Positions 44,026-53,604 are shown, counted from the stretch's first letter. The stretch is 64,000 nucleotides of DNA from Pokkaliibacter sp046614695 (GCF_046614695.1 NZ_JBKKHQ010000013.1:1-64000), one strand, 5' to 3'. The notes: generated from the letters alone by a model not told the origin. Made by a program: numbers and translations.

Positions 44026-45639
44026 TTAGTAGACATCGCGCAGGTAGCGCTTTTGCATTCTCATCTGCAGCAGATACTTGCCTGCTTCCGCCTGATCCAG
44101 ACCGCCACCTTCAATCAGTACCTGTCGCAGCGCCCGGTCGACGTCCACCGCCATACGCGACTTATCGCCACAGAGGTAAATCACCGCGCCGTTTTCCAGC
44201 CACTCATAGAAGGTCCGGGCCTGCTCCAACATGCGATGCTGCACATAGATCGGCGAGTCCTGATCCCGCGAGAACGCCAGATCCAGTCGATCCAGCACGC
44301 CCATCACCTGCCAGCGCAGAAGATCCGCTTCATAGAGGAAATGAGTCTGGCGATGACGCTCACCAAAAAACAGCCAGTTACGCCCTTTCCCCCGGCGCAG
44401 CTGTCGCTCCTGCAGGAAGGCGCGAAACGGTGCAATACCGGTACCGGGGCCAATCATGATGATGTCAGTGTCCGGGTTTTCCGGCAGCGAGAAGAGCGGA
44501 CTGGGCTGCAGAAATATGCCGAAGCGGTCGCCGGGTCGACTCTGGGCCAGCATGCCGGACGCCGTACCGGTCACCCGCCGCTCATGCTTTTCGTATTCCA
44601 GCGTGGCAACCGTCAGGTGCAGCTCATTGGGATGCGCCGCAGGGCTGGCACTCAGGGAATAGTAACGGGGTAACAGCTCGCTCTGGCGGGCAAGAATCTC
44701 CAGCGGCGGCACTTTATCGGCAAAGCGTCGCAGCACATCGGCCAGATCCTCCTTGAACTGAAACTGACAAAATGCCTGAAACTGCGTGGGTTGCAGCAAG
44801 CCCAGAAGCCAGGGCTCCTGAGTTTCATTCGCCAGCCATTCCAGCAAGCCCTGTCCGGGAGTGGTCAGCTCAATATGACGCTGCAACATCAGCCGTACCG
44901 GGCCAGCCGCTTCACCGCGATCCAGCCACTCATTGCCGGACAGCCCGGCCAGCTCCAGAATATCCTGCACCCGGCGCGAGTCATTCTCAGGCATCAGGCC
45001 CATGCTGTCGCCGCTACGGTAGGCGATACCGGAACCTTCGATATCCAGCACATAATGGCGAACGTCTTTATCAGCGCCGGGTCGGGTCAGGCGGTGCTGA
45101 TGCTTGAGACGAGCCTGATACGGCGCCTTGGCCGAATAGGTTTGCTGGAATGCCAGCAGATGCTCAGGCACATCGAGCCCAAGATTGGGCAGTAGCTCAC
45201 TGACCCACTGGTTGTAAATAGGCTGGTACTGGGTATCGGCTTCTTTTAGCGGCTGAATAGCCTGCGCGCCCTGCTCTGTCAGCAATCGTTCCAGCTTGTG
45301 CCCGGCCTCACAGAAGGTTTCGTAGGCTCGATCTCCCAGCGCCAGAATCGCATAGGGACGGCCATTAACCTGCAGGCGAGCTGCCCGCAACTCAGCGAAA
45401 AAGGCCGCACCATTAAAGGGAATATCGCCAGCGCCATAGGTACTGGTCACGATGATCAGCGGCGCATTAGCAGGAAGGGTATTGGTCGCGAGGGTTTGCG
45501 TCAGCTCATCCAGGGCAAGGCAGATCAGCTCAGACTCTGGCCAGCCCTGCTCAAGCAACAGGCTGGCGAGGTGCTTCGCCAGCGTCTCGGCATTGCCGGA
45601 CTCACTGGCGAAACCTAACAGCAATGGCCGGGCGGCCAT
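44026..45639 (-). CDS. Diflavin NADPH reductase (CysJ-like)
   Basis: The 537-residue protein fuses a flavodoxin-like FMN domain (about 1-145, P-loop ASESGNAET and TSTYGAGDIP) to a ferredoxin-NADP-reductase module. FAD motif RYYSLSAS, GTASGML, NADPH motif IGPGTGIAPFRAFLQ and the C-terminal KRYLRDVY are all present. It resembles the flavoprotein subunit of sulfite reductase. No cysI is nearby, so the acceptor is uncertain. The ATG at 45639 shares one base with the upstream DUF416 stop (TAATG), which fixes the start and implies coupled translation. Confidence 0.88.
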   Translation of the reverse strand: MAARPLLLGFASESGNAETLAKHLASLLLEQGWPESELICLALDELTQTLATNTLPANAPLIIVTSTYGAGDIPFNGAAFFAELRAARLQVNGRPYAILALGDRAYETFCEAGHKLERLLTEQGAQAIQPLKEADTQYQPIYNQWVSELLPNLGLDVPEHLLAFQQTYSAKAPYQARLKHQHRLTRPGADKDVRHYVLDIEGSGIAYRSGDSMGLMPENDSRRVQDILELAGLSGNEWLDRGEAAGPVRLMLQRHIELTTPGQGLLEWLANETQEPWLLGLLQPTQFQAFCQFQFKEDLADVLRRFADKVPPLEILARQSELLPRYYSLSASPAAHPNELHLTVATLEYEKHERRVTGTASGMLAQSRPGDRFGIFLQPSPLFSLPENPDTDIIMIGPGTGIAPFRAFLQERQLRRGKGRNWLFFGERHRQTHFLYEADLLRWQVMGVLDRLDLAFSRDQDSPIYVQHRMLEQARTFYEWLENGAVIYLCGDKSRMAVDVDRALRQVLIEGGGLDQAEAGKYLLQMRMQKRYLRDVY

Positions 45640-46247
45640 TACTCTTCTTCGTCGCAAATCCCGATGGCGCTGTAGCCATCGTTTTCTGCGGCCTCACGAA
45701 TCTCATCAATCCAGGAAGCATTAGGGGTAGGATGCTGACGCAGTTCTTCCAGCAGCCAGGCAACATAGTCATCCTGCTGCTGCATCATTTCGTGGGTGTT
45801 GATCAGACGTACCAGCTCTTCATCGGACATTTCGTCGTTAGGAGCGGTGAACTCAACATACCCGGCGATACATTCCTGCACGACCTGGGCGCCAGAAGCA
45901 GCATCAAAGGCTTCACCGCTGTCGAGGGTCGTCAGTGCGATATTGACTGCCACGCAGGCATCCAGCGCCGCATGGGCACCGTACATATCGAACTCATTCA
46001 GGTCAGGCGTGACTTCATCCAGTGCATCCAGTAATTCTTCCACGTGCACAACCTTGCGGCGTGCAGCGAGGCGATCCCAGAGTTTGTCCAGGGCTTCACG
46101 CAGCACCTCGACATCACCGAACTCGGCAACACGAGAGAACAATGCATAGTTGGGGAACAAGCGCTCCGCCATAGAGACGGCAAACAGGGTACGCTGCCAC
46201 TCCGTGCATGCTTCCAGTTGTTGTTCGATATCGTCGAGCAGATACAT
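45639..46247 (-). CDS. yjaG: DUF416 (YjaG family) protein
   Basis: YjaG-family proteins are conserved and uncharacterised. From ATG 46247 (GGAG 7 bp upstream) this has 202 residues, with the family core ERLFPNYALFSR, FDMYGAHAALDACVAV and SDEELVRLINTHEMMQQQDD. It is acidic and predicted to be soluble and helical. An upstream GTG at 46262 is an alternative. Its stop overlaps the diflavin reductase start by one base, so it may act with that enzyme. Confidence 0.85.
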   Translation of the reverse strand: MYLLDDIEQQLEACTEWQRTLFAVSMAERLFPNYALFSRVAEFGDVEVLREALDKLWDRLAARRKVVHVEELLDALDEVTPDLNEFDMYGAHAALDACVAVNIALTTLDSGEAFDAASGAQVVQECIAGYVEFTAPNDEMSDEELVRLINTHEMMQQQDDYVAWLLEELRQHPTPNASWIDEIREAAENDGYSAIGICDEEE

Positions 46248-46377
46248 GAAGTACTCCGGCACAGGATCATTGAGGCGGCATTTTACCCCAGCGCCGACAG
46301 TCAGGTACAGGCTAACTGGCTAAAAAGCGCGCAATCCCGCCATTTTCTGCCCGCGTGCGAAAAAAACCGTCGCCCAT

Positions 46378-46407
46378 AAAAAACGGCCTGCAAAGGCAGA
46401 CCGTTTT
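46378..46407 (-). terminator. Rho-independent terminator of the flotillin operon
   Basis: On the minus strand the stem ACGGTCTGC/GCAGGCCGT (one G-T pair) with a CTTT loop is followed by T6, shortly after the flotillin stop. Confidence 0.8.
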
Positions 46408-46427
46408 CTTCACACAGCGTCAGAAAA

Positions 46428-48167
46428 TCAGGCGCGATTTTCAGGCGCAGTCAACGCACTCAGGCTGTTGATATCGGCACCCTTAAGGCCGATTTCCGAC
46501 AGCAGAGAGTCCATCAGTGGTGCCTGGGCACGATAACGCAGGGCACTGTTGACCATCTGGTCGGCCAGTGAACCGCCTTTGCCGTCTTCGGCACTCGCGC
46601 CCTGACCATCGCTGCCGCCCATACCCTGAACCTGCAGAATCTTGATATCGCTGATCTGCTCCATGGGTTTGACCGACTCGCGGATAATCGCGGGCAGCTG
46701 CTCCAGCAGGGCCAGACGCACCTGCATGGCGATCTGATCCGCCGACAGCAGGTTGTTGGCCTCGTTCACCGCACGCTTACCTTCAGCCTCAACCGCGTAT
46801 TCACGGGACTTGGCATCGGCACGCAGCTTGGCAGCTTCGGCCTCACCTTCTGCCTTGATACGCGCCTGCTGAGCTTCAGCATCCGCCGCGATACGCACGG
46901 CTTCGGCTTCATCGTTGGCCGCTTGCTTGAGGGCTTCTGCCGCCACAATTTTGGAGATCGCTTCGGTTTCTGCCAGCTGACGGGCATTCACCAGCTCGAT
47001 GGCCTTGGCACGTTCTGCGCGCTCGGTATCACGCACTGTGACCACGTTTTCCTCTTCTTTCACCGCCGCCGCACGGGCACGGTCAGCCTCGGCCTTGGCT
47101 TCCGATTCCGCACGGGATTTTTCAGACACCGCGATGGAGCGCTCCTGCTCCGCCAGCTCGATCGCCTTGCGACGTTCGATTTCAGACTGCTCAAGGTTCC
47201 GTGCCTTGGTGATTTCCTGTTGTTTTACCGCCAGCTCTTTCTGGATGTTTTCATTCTGGATATCACGCTCAGCACCAATGCGACGCAGGTCGATTTCACG
47301 CTGCGAAGCGATTTCCGCTTCTTCGGCTTCACGCTTTTTCTCGGCCTGTTCACGGGCAATCTCGGCAGACTGCGCGGCACGGCGGACAGAAATCTCACGT
47401 TCCTGCTCAAGGCGGGCATATTCTTCATCACGGGAAATCTGCAGCTTGGTACGCTCGGTTTCGAGGTTCTTCTGCTTGATCGCCAGATCCGTTTCCTGCT
47501 CGATGTCGTTACGCTTTTTACGGCGTGACTCGATGGCCTCGGTCAGCTTGGTCAGACCTTCGGCATCAAAGGCGTTCTGTGGGTTGAAGTGCTCAAAGCC
47601 CGTCTGGTCAAGACCCGTCAGGGACACGGTTTCCAGCTCCAGACCGTTTTTCAGCAGATCCTCAGAAACCACCTGCTGTACTTTCTGGACGAAGTCGACA
47701 CGTTTCTCGTGCAGCTCTTCCATGGCCATTTCGGCAGCAACCGCACGCAGGGCATCAACGAACTTACCCTCGACCAGCTCTTTGAGCTCGTTTGGGTGCA
47801 TGGTTTTCATACCCAGTGTCTGCGCCGCGTTCGCGATGGACTCTCCCAGAGGTTTAACACGCACGTAGAACTCGGCGGTCACATCCACACGCATCCGATC
47901 ACGGGTGATCAGCGCCTGCTCCGCCGCACGGCGAACCTCCAGGCGCAGGGTGTTCATGTTGACGGGAATCACTTCGTGCAGGATGGGCAGCACGATGGCA
48001 CCGCCGTTAACGATGACCTTTTCACCGCCAAAACCGGTGCGGACAAAGGACACTTCCTTGGTGGCGCGACGATAGAGACGGACCAGAATCAGGCCGATTG
48101 CCAAAAGAGCGACGATAATCACTCCGGCAATAATCGCGATGCTGACAAGATTGTTCATGTTACCCAT
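46428..48167 (-). CDS. yqiK: Flotillin-like SPFH protein (YqiK type)
   Basis: Flotillins organise membrane microdomains. The 579-residue protein has an N-terminal membrane segment (about 10-32), an SPFH/PHB domain (about 35-200) and a very long charged coiled coil (about 205-450) rich in Glu/Ala/Lys/Arg repeats. A Gly-rich C-terminal stretch (QGMGGSDGQGAS) follows. It is the last gene of a three-gene leftward operon with a YqiJ-like protein and a coiled-coil protein. Confidence 0.9.
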   Translation of the reverse strand: MGNMNNLVSIAIIAGVIIVALLAIGLILVRLYRRATKEVSFVRTGFGGEKVIVNGGAIVLPILHEVIPVNMNTLRLEVRRAAEQALITRDRMRVDVTAEFYVRVKPLGESIANAAQTLGMKTMHPNELKELVEGKFVDALRAVAAEMAMEELHEKRVDFVQKVQQVVSEDLLKNGLELETVSLTGLDQTGFEHFNPQNAFDAEGLTKLTEAIESRRKKRNDIEQETDLAIKQKNLETERTKLQISRDEEYARLEQEREISVRRAAQSAEIAREQAEKKREAEEAEIASQREIDLRRIGAERDIQNENIQKELAVKQQEITKARNLEQSEIERRKAIELAEQERSIAVSEKSRAESEAKAEADRARAAAVKEEENVVTVRDTERAERAKAIELVNARQLAETEAISKIVAAEALKQAANDEAEAVRIAADAEAQQARIKAEGEAEAAKLRADAKSREYAVEAEGKRAVNEANNLLSADQIAMQVRLALLEQLPAIIRESVKPMEQISDIKILQVQGMGGSDGQGASAEDGKGGSLADQMVNSALRYRAQAPLMDSLLSEIGLKGADINSLSALTAPENRA

Positions 48168-48221
48168 GAGGGCTCAACTCCTTTTGAGGTTGATCAACGA
48201 GGTTTAGTGAGTACGCCCAGC

Positions 48222-48887
48222 TCAGGCGTGAGTCGAAGAAAGATGGGAATGGGGATTGGGAATCACCTGATAGCGGCTGCCCAGGCGCTGCACCAGCAGC
48301 ACTTCCTGCCCTTGCGCAATGCTGATGGGCTCCAGTGGTTCCACCATGACGTAATGGGTCTGACCGTACTGATCACGGGTACGCGCCTCACTCGGGCTGC
48401 CGACGCGCGCCTCGCCCAGAGTAATCACCGCAATCTGGCCGACCAGTTCATCCCCATTAACCGCAGTGGATTCATCCCGCGGCATGATGCGACCCAAACC
48501 TCCGGACAGCCAGCGGGTGAAGGGCAGGCTGACAATCAGCACCGGCCAGACAATGATCCAGCCCGGCAGCAGCGCTCCGGTGATACCGGCGATGACCGAC
48601 TGGGCGCCAAGGCCCATCAGGCCAAACACCGTCAGAAACACCACCAGCACGATCAGCATCGGCAGCTCGCCGATACGCAACCAACCCAGCAGCCGTGACA
48701 GCGCACTCGGCGCCTCTGGCATATCGGCGTCGATATCCATGTGCAGGCTCGGCATCATCTGGTCGAACAGGTGGGATAACCCATGCCCCAGCAATACGCC
48801 CACCCCTTCGAGTACGGCCAGCAGCAGCATGACGGCCAGTGCAATGGCGAAAATCAGGTTCTGATCAGCAAGCAACAAATCAAACAT
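48222..48887 (-). CDS. yqiJ: YqiJ-like membrane protein with an OB-fold tail
   Basis: This resembles the NfeD-like/YqiJ partner of flotillins. The 221-residue protein has three or four membrane segments (about 10-35, 73-95, 97-120) and a C-terminal beta-rich OB-like domain (about 140-215; ELVGQIAVITLGEARVGSPSEAR, VLLVQRLGSRYQVIP). Co-occurrence of this type with flotillin is known in Enterobacteria (yqiJ-yqiK). It lies 54 bp upstream of the flotillin gene. Confidence 0.85.
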   Translation of the reverse strand: MFDLLLADQNLIFAIALAVMLLLAVLEGVGVLLGHGLSHLFDQMMPSLHMDIDADMPEAPSALSRLLGWLRIGELPMLIVLVVFLTVFGLMGLGAQSVIAGITGALLPGWIIVWPVLIVSLPFTRWLSGGLGRIMPRDESTAVNGDELVGQIAVITLGEARVGSPSEARTRDQYGQTHYVMVEPLEPISIAQGQEVLLVQRLGSRYQVIPNPHSHLSSTHA

Positions 48888-48968
48888 GGGCAGGTATCCG
48901 GCGGAAAGTTGGCATCAGCAGCGGTGCCTGCCGAAGGAAAGTCAGAACGGCCATTGAAGGAGCGCGCA

Positions 48969-49553
48969 TCAGCGTGGCTCCCCAGTGGCGTCAGAAGGAT
49001 CAGAAAGGTCAGAGCCATCCACACTACCGCTCATTCGAGCGGTCAGCTGTTGCTCGCGCAGTGCTTTGAGGTAGTCAATCTTGCGTTGCCATTCAAGGCC
49101 ATCATCGAGGGTACTCAGGGCCAGAGCACGCGCTTCATCGAGCGTCATACCGGCTTGTTGCGGAGCAGTCAGCTGTTCGCGGGCCTTTTCCAGCGCGCGG
49201 ATAAGAATGCCGTAGTCCTGCTCTTGCCGGAGGGTCTCATCACGTTTAAGACGCTGATTGCGCAGGCGTTCCTCCAGCACCAGCTGAGCGCGCATGTCAT
49301 CCTGCGCATCGCCCTGCTCGTCGGCCCTGAGATGCTGCTGAATAGCGTCCAGGCCCGTATCGTGCTGTTGCTCCAGCCGGGCAACCTCAGCATCAAGCAG
49401 GTAGCGCGCCGCCGTGGCACGGCCATTTTCCAGACGCAGCAGCGACAGCGCCTGCTCAAGAGCCGAGGTCAGGCCGCCTGCATCGGTGGCTTCCAGTTGC
49501 TGGAGCCAGAGATTTGCATCCTGACGAAGTTGAGAAAGCCATCCTGCTGCCAT
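48969..49553 (-). CDS. Predicted coiled-coil protein of the flotillin operon
   Basis: From ATG 49553 (AGAAGG 7 bp upstream) this has 194 residues. It is almost entirely helical and Glu/Gln/Leu/Arg-rich (about 20-165), with an acidic Ser/Asp-rich tail. I do not recognise the family. PspA/IM30-like coiled-coil proteins sometimes accompany flotillin-type genes, but I cannot claim homology. It is the first gene of the operon, 81 bp before yqiJ. Confidence 0.7.
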   Translation of the reverse strand: MAAGWLSQLRQDANLWLQQLEATDAGGLTSALEQALSLLRLENGRATAARYLLDAEVARLEQQHDTGLDAIQQHLRADEQGDAQDDMRAQLVLEERLRNQRLKRDETLRQEQDYGILIRALEKAREQLTAPQQAGMTLDEARALALSTLDDGLEWQRKIDYLKALREQQLTARMSGSVDGSDLSDPSDATGEPR

Positions 49554-49856
49554 CGACATCCCTTCTGAGGTGTTTGCCATCATTCATTCGGCAAACCTGC
49601 AGTCTGTGTGAGCAGGGCCACCCGTCGTCAATGACGGTGTTTCTTCGACGCCCCTGCCTGAATGCGGGCTATTTTTGTTTAAAAGAGTAACAACTGCAAC
49701 TGTTTGTAAATCCTAAAACGGCGTCGCTTTCTTTGCCCAATCCCTATAAAAAGGCCTAAGGTGTTGATAACACTAGCCTGTTTGAATTCCCCGTAGCCAA
49801 AACCGGCAGGACTGGGGCACACTGGCACCAAGCCATATCAACAACAAGGAACGACC

Positions 49857-51344
49857 ATGGCAGAAGCACTCCTTACTCTGGTCACCCCGCCCGTTCTGGA
49901 AACTCGTGCCTATTCGGATGCAGAAGCTGCCGTTGAAAGGCTGATCGAAATCTACGAACGCAATACCTCCTGGCTGCGCCAGCGCTTTGATGAAGTCATT
50001 GAGGGACAGCACCCCGATACCCGTCATCGCGCCTGCTATCCGATGATTCATTTCGAAACCTCGACCCACTCCAGTGTCGACTCCCGGCTGGCGTACGGCC
50101 ATGTGCCAGGCCCCGGCAGCTACAGCACCACGGTGTCGCGTCCGGGCCTTTATCGGAATTACCTGCGCGAGCAAATTGAGCTGCTGATTCGCAATCACGA
50201 AGTCGACGTGGAAATCGGTGAAAGCGAGGTGCCGATCGCGTTGCATTTCGCCTTTGATGAAACCGCCTATGTGGATGGCGATGCCGTCGAGACCCTGAAG
50301 CGCCCGCTGCGTGATCTCTTTGATGTGCCGGATCTGGCGGTGATGGACGATGCCATCGTCAACGGCACCCTGATGGTACCACCCGGTGAGGAAATGCCAC
50401 TGGCACCTTTCACCGCACCGCGTGTGGACTACTCCCTGTACCGCTTGCAGCATTACACAGCGACCCGTCCTCAGTACGTGCAGAACTTCGTGCTCTTCAC
50501 CAACTATGCATTCTACGTCGATGAATTTGCCGCCATGGCGCGCAAGATGATGGCCGACGGTGGCAGTGAATACGTCGCCTTTGTGGAGCCGGGCAACCTG
50601 ATTACCTATTCCGGCGACAGCGCGCCACGGGAAGGTCAGGCTCCGGCACGACTGCCGCAAATGCCGGCTTATCACCTGCTGCGCGAGGATAATACCGGTA
50701 TCACGCTGGTGAATATCGGTGTCGGCCCCTCAAACGCCAAAACCATTACCGACCACATTGCGGTACTGCGTCCTCATGCCTGGCTGATGCTGGGCCACTG
50801 CGCCGGTCTACGTAATACCCAGAAACTGGGCGACTATGTCCTGGCCCACGGTTATGTCCGTGAAGACCACGTGCTGGATGCCGACCTGCCCGCCTGGGTG
50901 CCAATCCCGCCGCTGGCCGAAGTGCAGGTGGCACTGGAAGAAGCGGTTGAAGACATTACCGGCCTTAACGACTGGGAGCTGAAAAAGATCATGCGTACCG
51001 GTACGGTGGCGACCATCGACAACCGTAACTGGGAATTGCGCGATCACCGCGAACCGGTCGAGCGCTTCTCCCAGTCCCGTGCAGTGGCGCTGGATATGGA
51101 ATCCGCCACCATCGCCGCCAACGGTTTCCGCTTCCGTGTGCCGTACGGCACGCTGCTGTGTGTCTCCGATAAACCCCTGCACGGAGAGCTGAAATTGCCC
51201 GGCATGGCCAGCGAGTTCTATCGCCGTCAGGTCGCTCAGCACCTGAAGATCGGTATTCGCGCCATGGAAAAACTCCGTGCCATGCCGCCGGAGCGCCTGC
51301 ACTCGCGCAAACTGCGAAGTTTTGTGGAAACCGCTTTCCAATAA
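49857..51344 (+). CDS. amn: AMP nucleosidase
   Basis: Amn splits AMP to adenine and ribose-5-phosphate, regulating the adenylate pool. The 495-residue protein has the N-terminal regulatory domain (about 1-180) and a C-terminal nucleoside-phosphorylase-type domain. The segments LMLGHCAGLR and LDMESATIAANGFRFRVPYGTLLCVSDKPLHGE hold the nucleoside-binding Glu. Length and sequence fit the E. coli protein. Confidence 0.95.
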   Translation: MAEALLTLVTPPVLETRAYSDAEAAVERLIEIYERNTSWLRQRFDEVIEGQHPDTRHRACYPMIHFETSTHSSVDSRLAYGHVPGPGSYSTTVSRPGLYRNYLREQIELLIRNHEVDVEIGESEVPIALHFAFDETAYVDGDAVETLKRPLRDLFDVPDLAVMDDAIVNGTLMVPPGEEMPLAPFTAPRVDYSLYRLQHYTATRPQYVQNFVLFTNYAFYVDEFAAMARKMMADGGSEYVAFVEPGNLITYSGDSAPREGQAPARLPQMPAYHLLREDNTGITLVNIGVGPSNAKTITDHIAVLRPHAWLMLGHCAGLRNTQKLGDYVLAHGYVREDHVLDADLPAWVPIPPLAEVQVALEEAVEDITGLNDWELKKIMRTGTVATIDNRNWELRDHREPVERFSQSRAVALDMESATIAANGFRFRVPYGTLLCVSDKPLHGELKLPGMASEFYRRQVAQHLKIGIRAMEKLRAMPPERLHSRKLRSFVETAFQ

Positions 51345-51373
51345 GAAGGCCTGCGCAATTCACAGCGGGTGCA

Positions 51374-51401
51374 CTCAGGCGTCTTCGGACGCCTGAGTTT
51401 T
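51374..51401 (+). terminator. Rho-independent terminator of amn
   Basis: The perfect 10-bp stem CTCAGGCGTC/GACGCCTGAG with a stable TTCG loop is followed by TTTT, 30 bp after amn. Confidence 0.9.
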
Positions 51402-51465
51402 ATCCACAGCGGCCATTCACGACAAACACACCACACCGACAACCACCGCAGGAGAATAGCGCCCC

Positions 51466-52086
51466 ATGACCAAGCTCGCCGATACCACACTGGTTCAGGG
51501 TGATGACCAACGCTATCGCTGTGACTGGAGTGGCGAGACGGATGAGCTTCGGCGCTATCACGATGAAGAGTGGGGCTTTCCGGTCCTCAATGATCGCCAT
51601 CTGTTTGAGAAGCTGTGTCTGGAAACCTTTCAGTGCGGCCTGAGCTGGCGCACGGTGCTGAACAAGCGCCCGGCCCTGCGTGAAGCATTCGCTGATTTTG
51701 ACTGGCAGCGCATGGCCGCTTTCACCGAGACGGATAGTAAGCGTCTGCTGGCCAACCCGGCCATCATCCGTCATCCCGGCAAAATCAATGCAGTGCTCAA
51801 CAATGCCCGCCAGATGCCGTCAATACTGGCCGAATTCGGCTCCCTTGCGCGGTTTCTCTGGCGCTTCGAGCCGGATGAAAACACTTTGCCGCCACCACGA
51901 AGCCAAACCGTCAGCGCGGAATCCAAAGCATTGGCCAAGGCGCTTAAGCAACGCGGCTGGCGTTTTGTCGGCCCAACCACAGCCTATGCCTTTCTGCAGT
52001 CCATGGGCATGATCAATGATCATGTCGAGGGCTGCTGCATTCGCTCTCAGGTCGCTCAGGCACGTGCGGCCCTGATACGGCCTTAA
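51466..52086 (+). CDS. tag: DNA-3-methyladenine glycosylase I
   Basis: Tag excises 3-methyladenine from alkylated DNA. The 206-residue protein has the zinc ligands Cys19 and His32 near the N-terminus and His186 and Cys190 near the C-terminus. The family segment YHDEEWGFPV and a helix-hairpin-helix core (NPAIIRHPGKI) are present. The ATG at 51466 follows a GGAG site. Confidence 0.95.
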   Translation: MTKLADTTLVQGDDQRYRCDWSGETDELRRYHDEEWGFPVLNDRHLFEKLCLETFQCGLSWRTVLNKRPALREAFADFDWQRMAAFTETDSKRLLANPAIIRHPGKINAVLNNARQMPSILAEFGSLARFLWRFEPDENTLPPPRSQTVSAESKALAKALKQRGWRFVGPTTAYAFLQSMGMINDHVEGCCIRSQVAQARAALIRP

Positions 52087-52207
52087 CCCCACCCTCTCAG
52101 CCTGACCTGCCAGCGGTGGATTAATTGTCATTCGCCCATGAAAACTGATGATTTTTTGTGCAAAATAGCGCACCTTCAAGGAAGTGGTGCTGCATGAGGG
52201 TGAGAGC

Positions 52208-52579
52208 ATGTCCAAGGATATCGTGACCGAACTGGTCAACAAGTTTTCTGAACAGGTGCGAACCAGCGCCCAACTGGCTGACTTGCCGACCCTGCGACAG
52301 GACTTCGACACCTTCTGTCTGCAGCAATCGCCGAACCTGCGCACCAATATGCTGGAGCGGCTCTGGCAACACTATCTGGAGCAACGCCTGCGCATGACGC
52401 CGGTGCCGAGCCCCCAAAAAGCGCCCTGGTATCTGCGCCGTCACATGAAACGCCACGGTAATCAGGTTGAGCTGGATCTGCCCGTGGGGACGCATCTGGG
52501 CAATATGGTGCTCACCAATGTGATCGGCATCATCACGCTGGGTCTGGCCGTCTATTTCTGTTTCTTCTTTAAATTCTGA
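52208..52579 (+). CDS. Uncharacterised tail-anchored membrane protein
   Basis: From ATG 52208 this has 123 residues, with a helical cytoplasmic part and one C-terminal membrane segment (about 98-121, VLTNVIGIITLGLAVYFCFFF). That makes it a candidate tail-anchored protein. A basic stretch with a His-Arg-rich patch (RRHMKRHGNQ) precedes the anchor. I do not recognise the family. It is 17 bp upstream of a longer coiled-coil gene. Confidence 0.65.
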   Translation: MSKDIVTELVNKFSEQVRTSAQLADLPTLRQDFDTFCLQQSPNLRTNMLERLWQHYLEQRLRMTPVPSPQKAPWYLRRHMKRHGNQVELDLPVGTHLGNMVLTNVIGIITLGLAVYFCFFFKF

Positions 52580-52596
52580 TCAGGAGCTCAGCGGAT

Positions 52597-53604
52597 ATGG
52601 ATATCCTCAATCCCCCTGCCTTACCCGAATTGAGCGCCCTGCGCGTCTCTCTTGCGCATTACATCGAACTGACTGACAGCTATCGTCGCCTCTGTGCGCT
52701 GGTGGATGAGCAGCTCGATACGCCCGGAATGCCGATGCTGAATAAGGCATTTCTGCGTAAACGCACCACCTTCAAGAAGGCAGTGGAGAAGATCCTGCCG
52801 GAAACCAACGAGATCGTTGAGATCAATAACCGGCGCCAGCAGATTCAACAGGCGCGCGCCGAACTGGAGGCCATGCCTGAGCCGCCGTTTTCCTTTCAGG
52901 AACAGTCGCTGGCCGATGCCAGTGTCGAGGCCCATAAGGCCGTCGAGGCTGACCAGTCGCTCTATCAGCAAATTCACCGTGAAACGACCCACAAACTCGA
53001 AGAGTTCGCTAACAACCCCTACTACCGCTTCCTGCTCAGCCGCCACTTCAATACGCCTGAGTACAAAGCCAACTGGCTGGAGAAGATCTACCACCATCGC
53101 ATCGCCACTCTGGCGAACTTCTGGCAGAACCAGGTCAAGGAAGAGCAACTGCGCCAGATTCAGGCCCACAATAATCAGCGTCATCAGGCCTTGCGCGAAG
53201 CCTATGAGCAACAGCTGCACGCCTATGAAACACACTATCGGCAGCGTCGTGATGAAGCCGGTCTTACCGATGCCGAAGCACTGCTGGAAGAATTAAACGC
53301 CCATGCTGCCAGTGACAACATCCAGCGCCGCAACCTGACCCGCCGCACCGCGCGCCGCTACAAGGCAGTGGCGGAGCGTTATCATGAACTGCAACACCAC
53401 ATTCTGGGATTACTGCGAAACCAGACCATGAAGCCACTCTGGGCTGACTCCGAAACACGGACCGCAGAAATAGCGGCAGCGGTACATCACCTCTATGCGT
53501 TGCTGGATGTTCTTCAGCCCAAACCGGAAGCCCCGGCAGAGGACATCTCAGAACAACAGTCTCTTGCACCCGCAGCCGAGGGCACTGCAGCCCTTGCCAG
53601 CTGA
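52597..53604 (+). CDS. Uncharacterised coiled-coil protein
   Basis: The 335-residue protein is predominantly helical with long charged coiled-coil stretches (about 70-130 and 180-260) and a low-complexity Pro/Glu/Ala tail. It has no signal peptide or membrane segment. I do not recognise the family. The tail-anchored gene, this gene and zapE share one direction; the gap to zapE is 96 bp. Confidence 0.7.
   Translation: MDILNPPALPELSALRVSLAHYIELTDSYRRLCALVDEQLDTPGMPMLNKAFLRKRTTFKKAVEKILPETNEIVEINNRRQQIQQARAELEAMPEPPFSFQEQSLADASVEAHKAVEADQSLYQQIHRETTHKLEEFANNPYYRFLLSRHFNTPEYKANWLEKIYHHRIATLANFWQNQVKEEQLRQIQAHNNQRHQALREAYEQQLHAYETHYRQRRDEAGLTDAEALLEELNAHAASDNIQRRNLTRRTARRYKAVAERYHELQHHILGLLRNQTMKPLWADSETRTAEIAAAVHHLYALLDVLQPKPEAPAEDISEQQSLAPAAEGTAALAS

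Noticed and set aside
46999..47868. A long Ser/Arg-rich frame opposite the flotillin coiled coil
   Set aside because: Biased codon use in the coiled coil keeps the opposite strand open. The composition is abnormal and no family fits.
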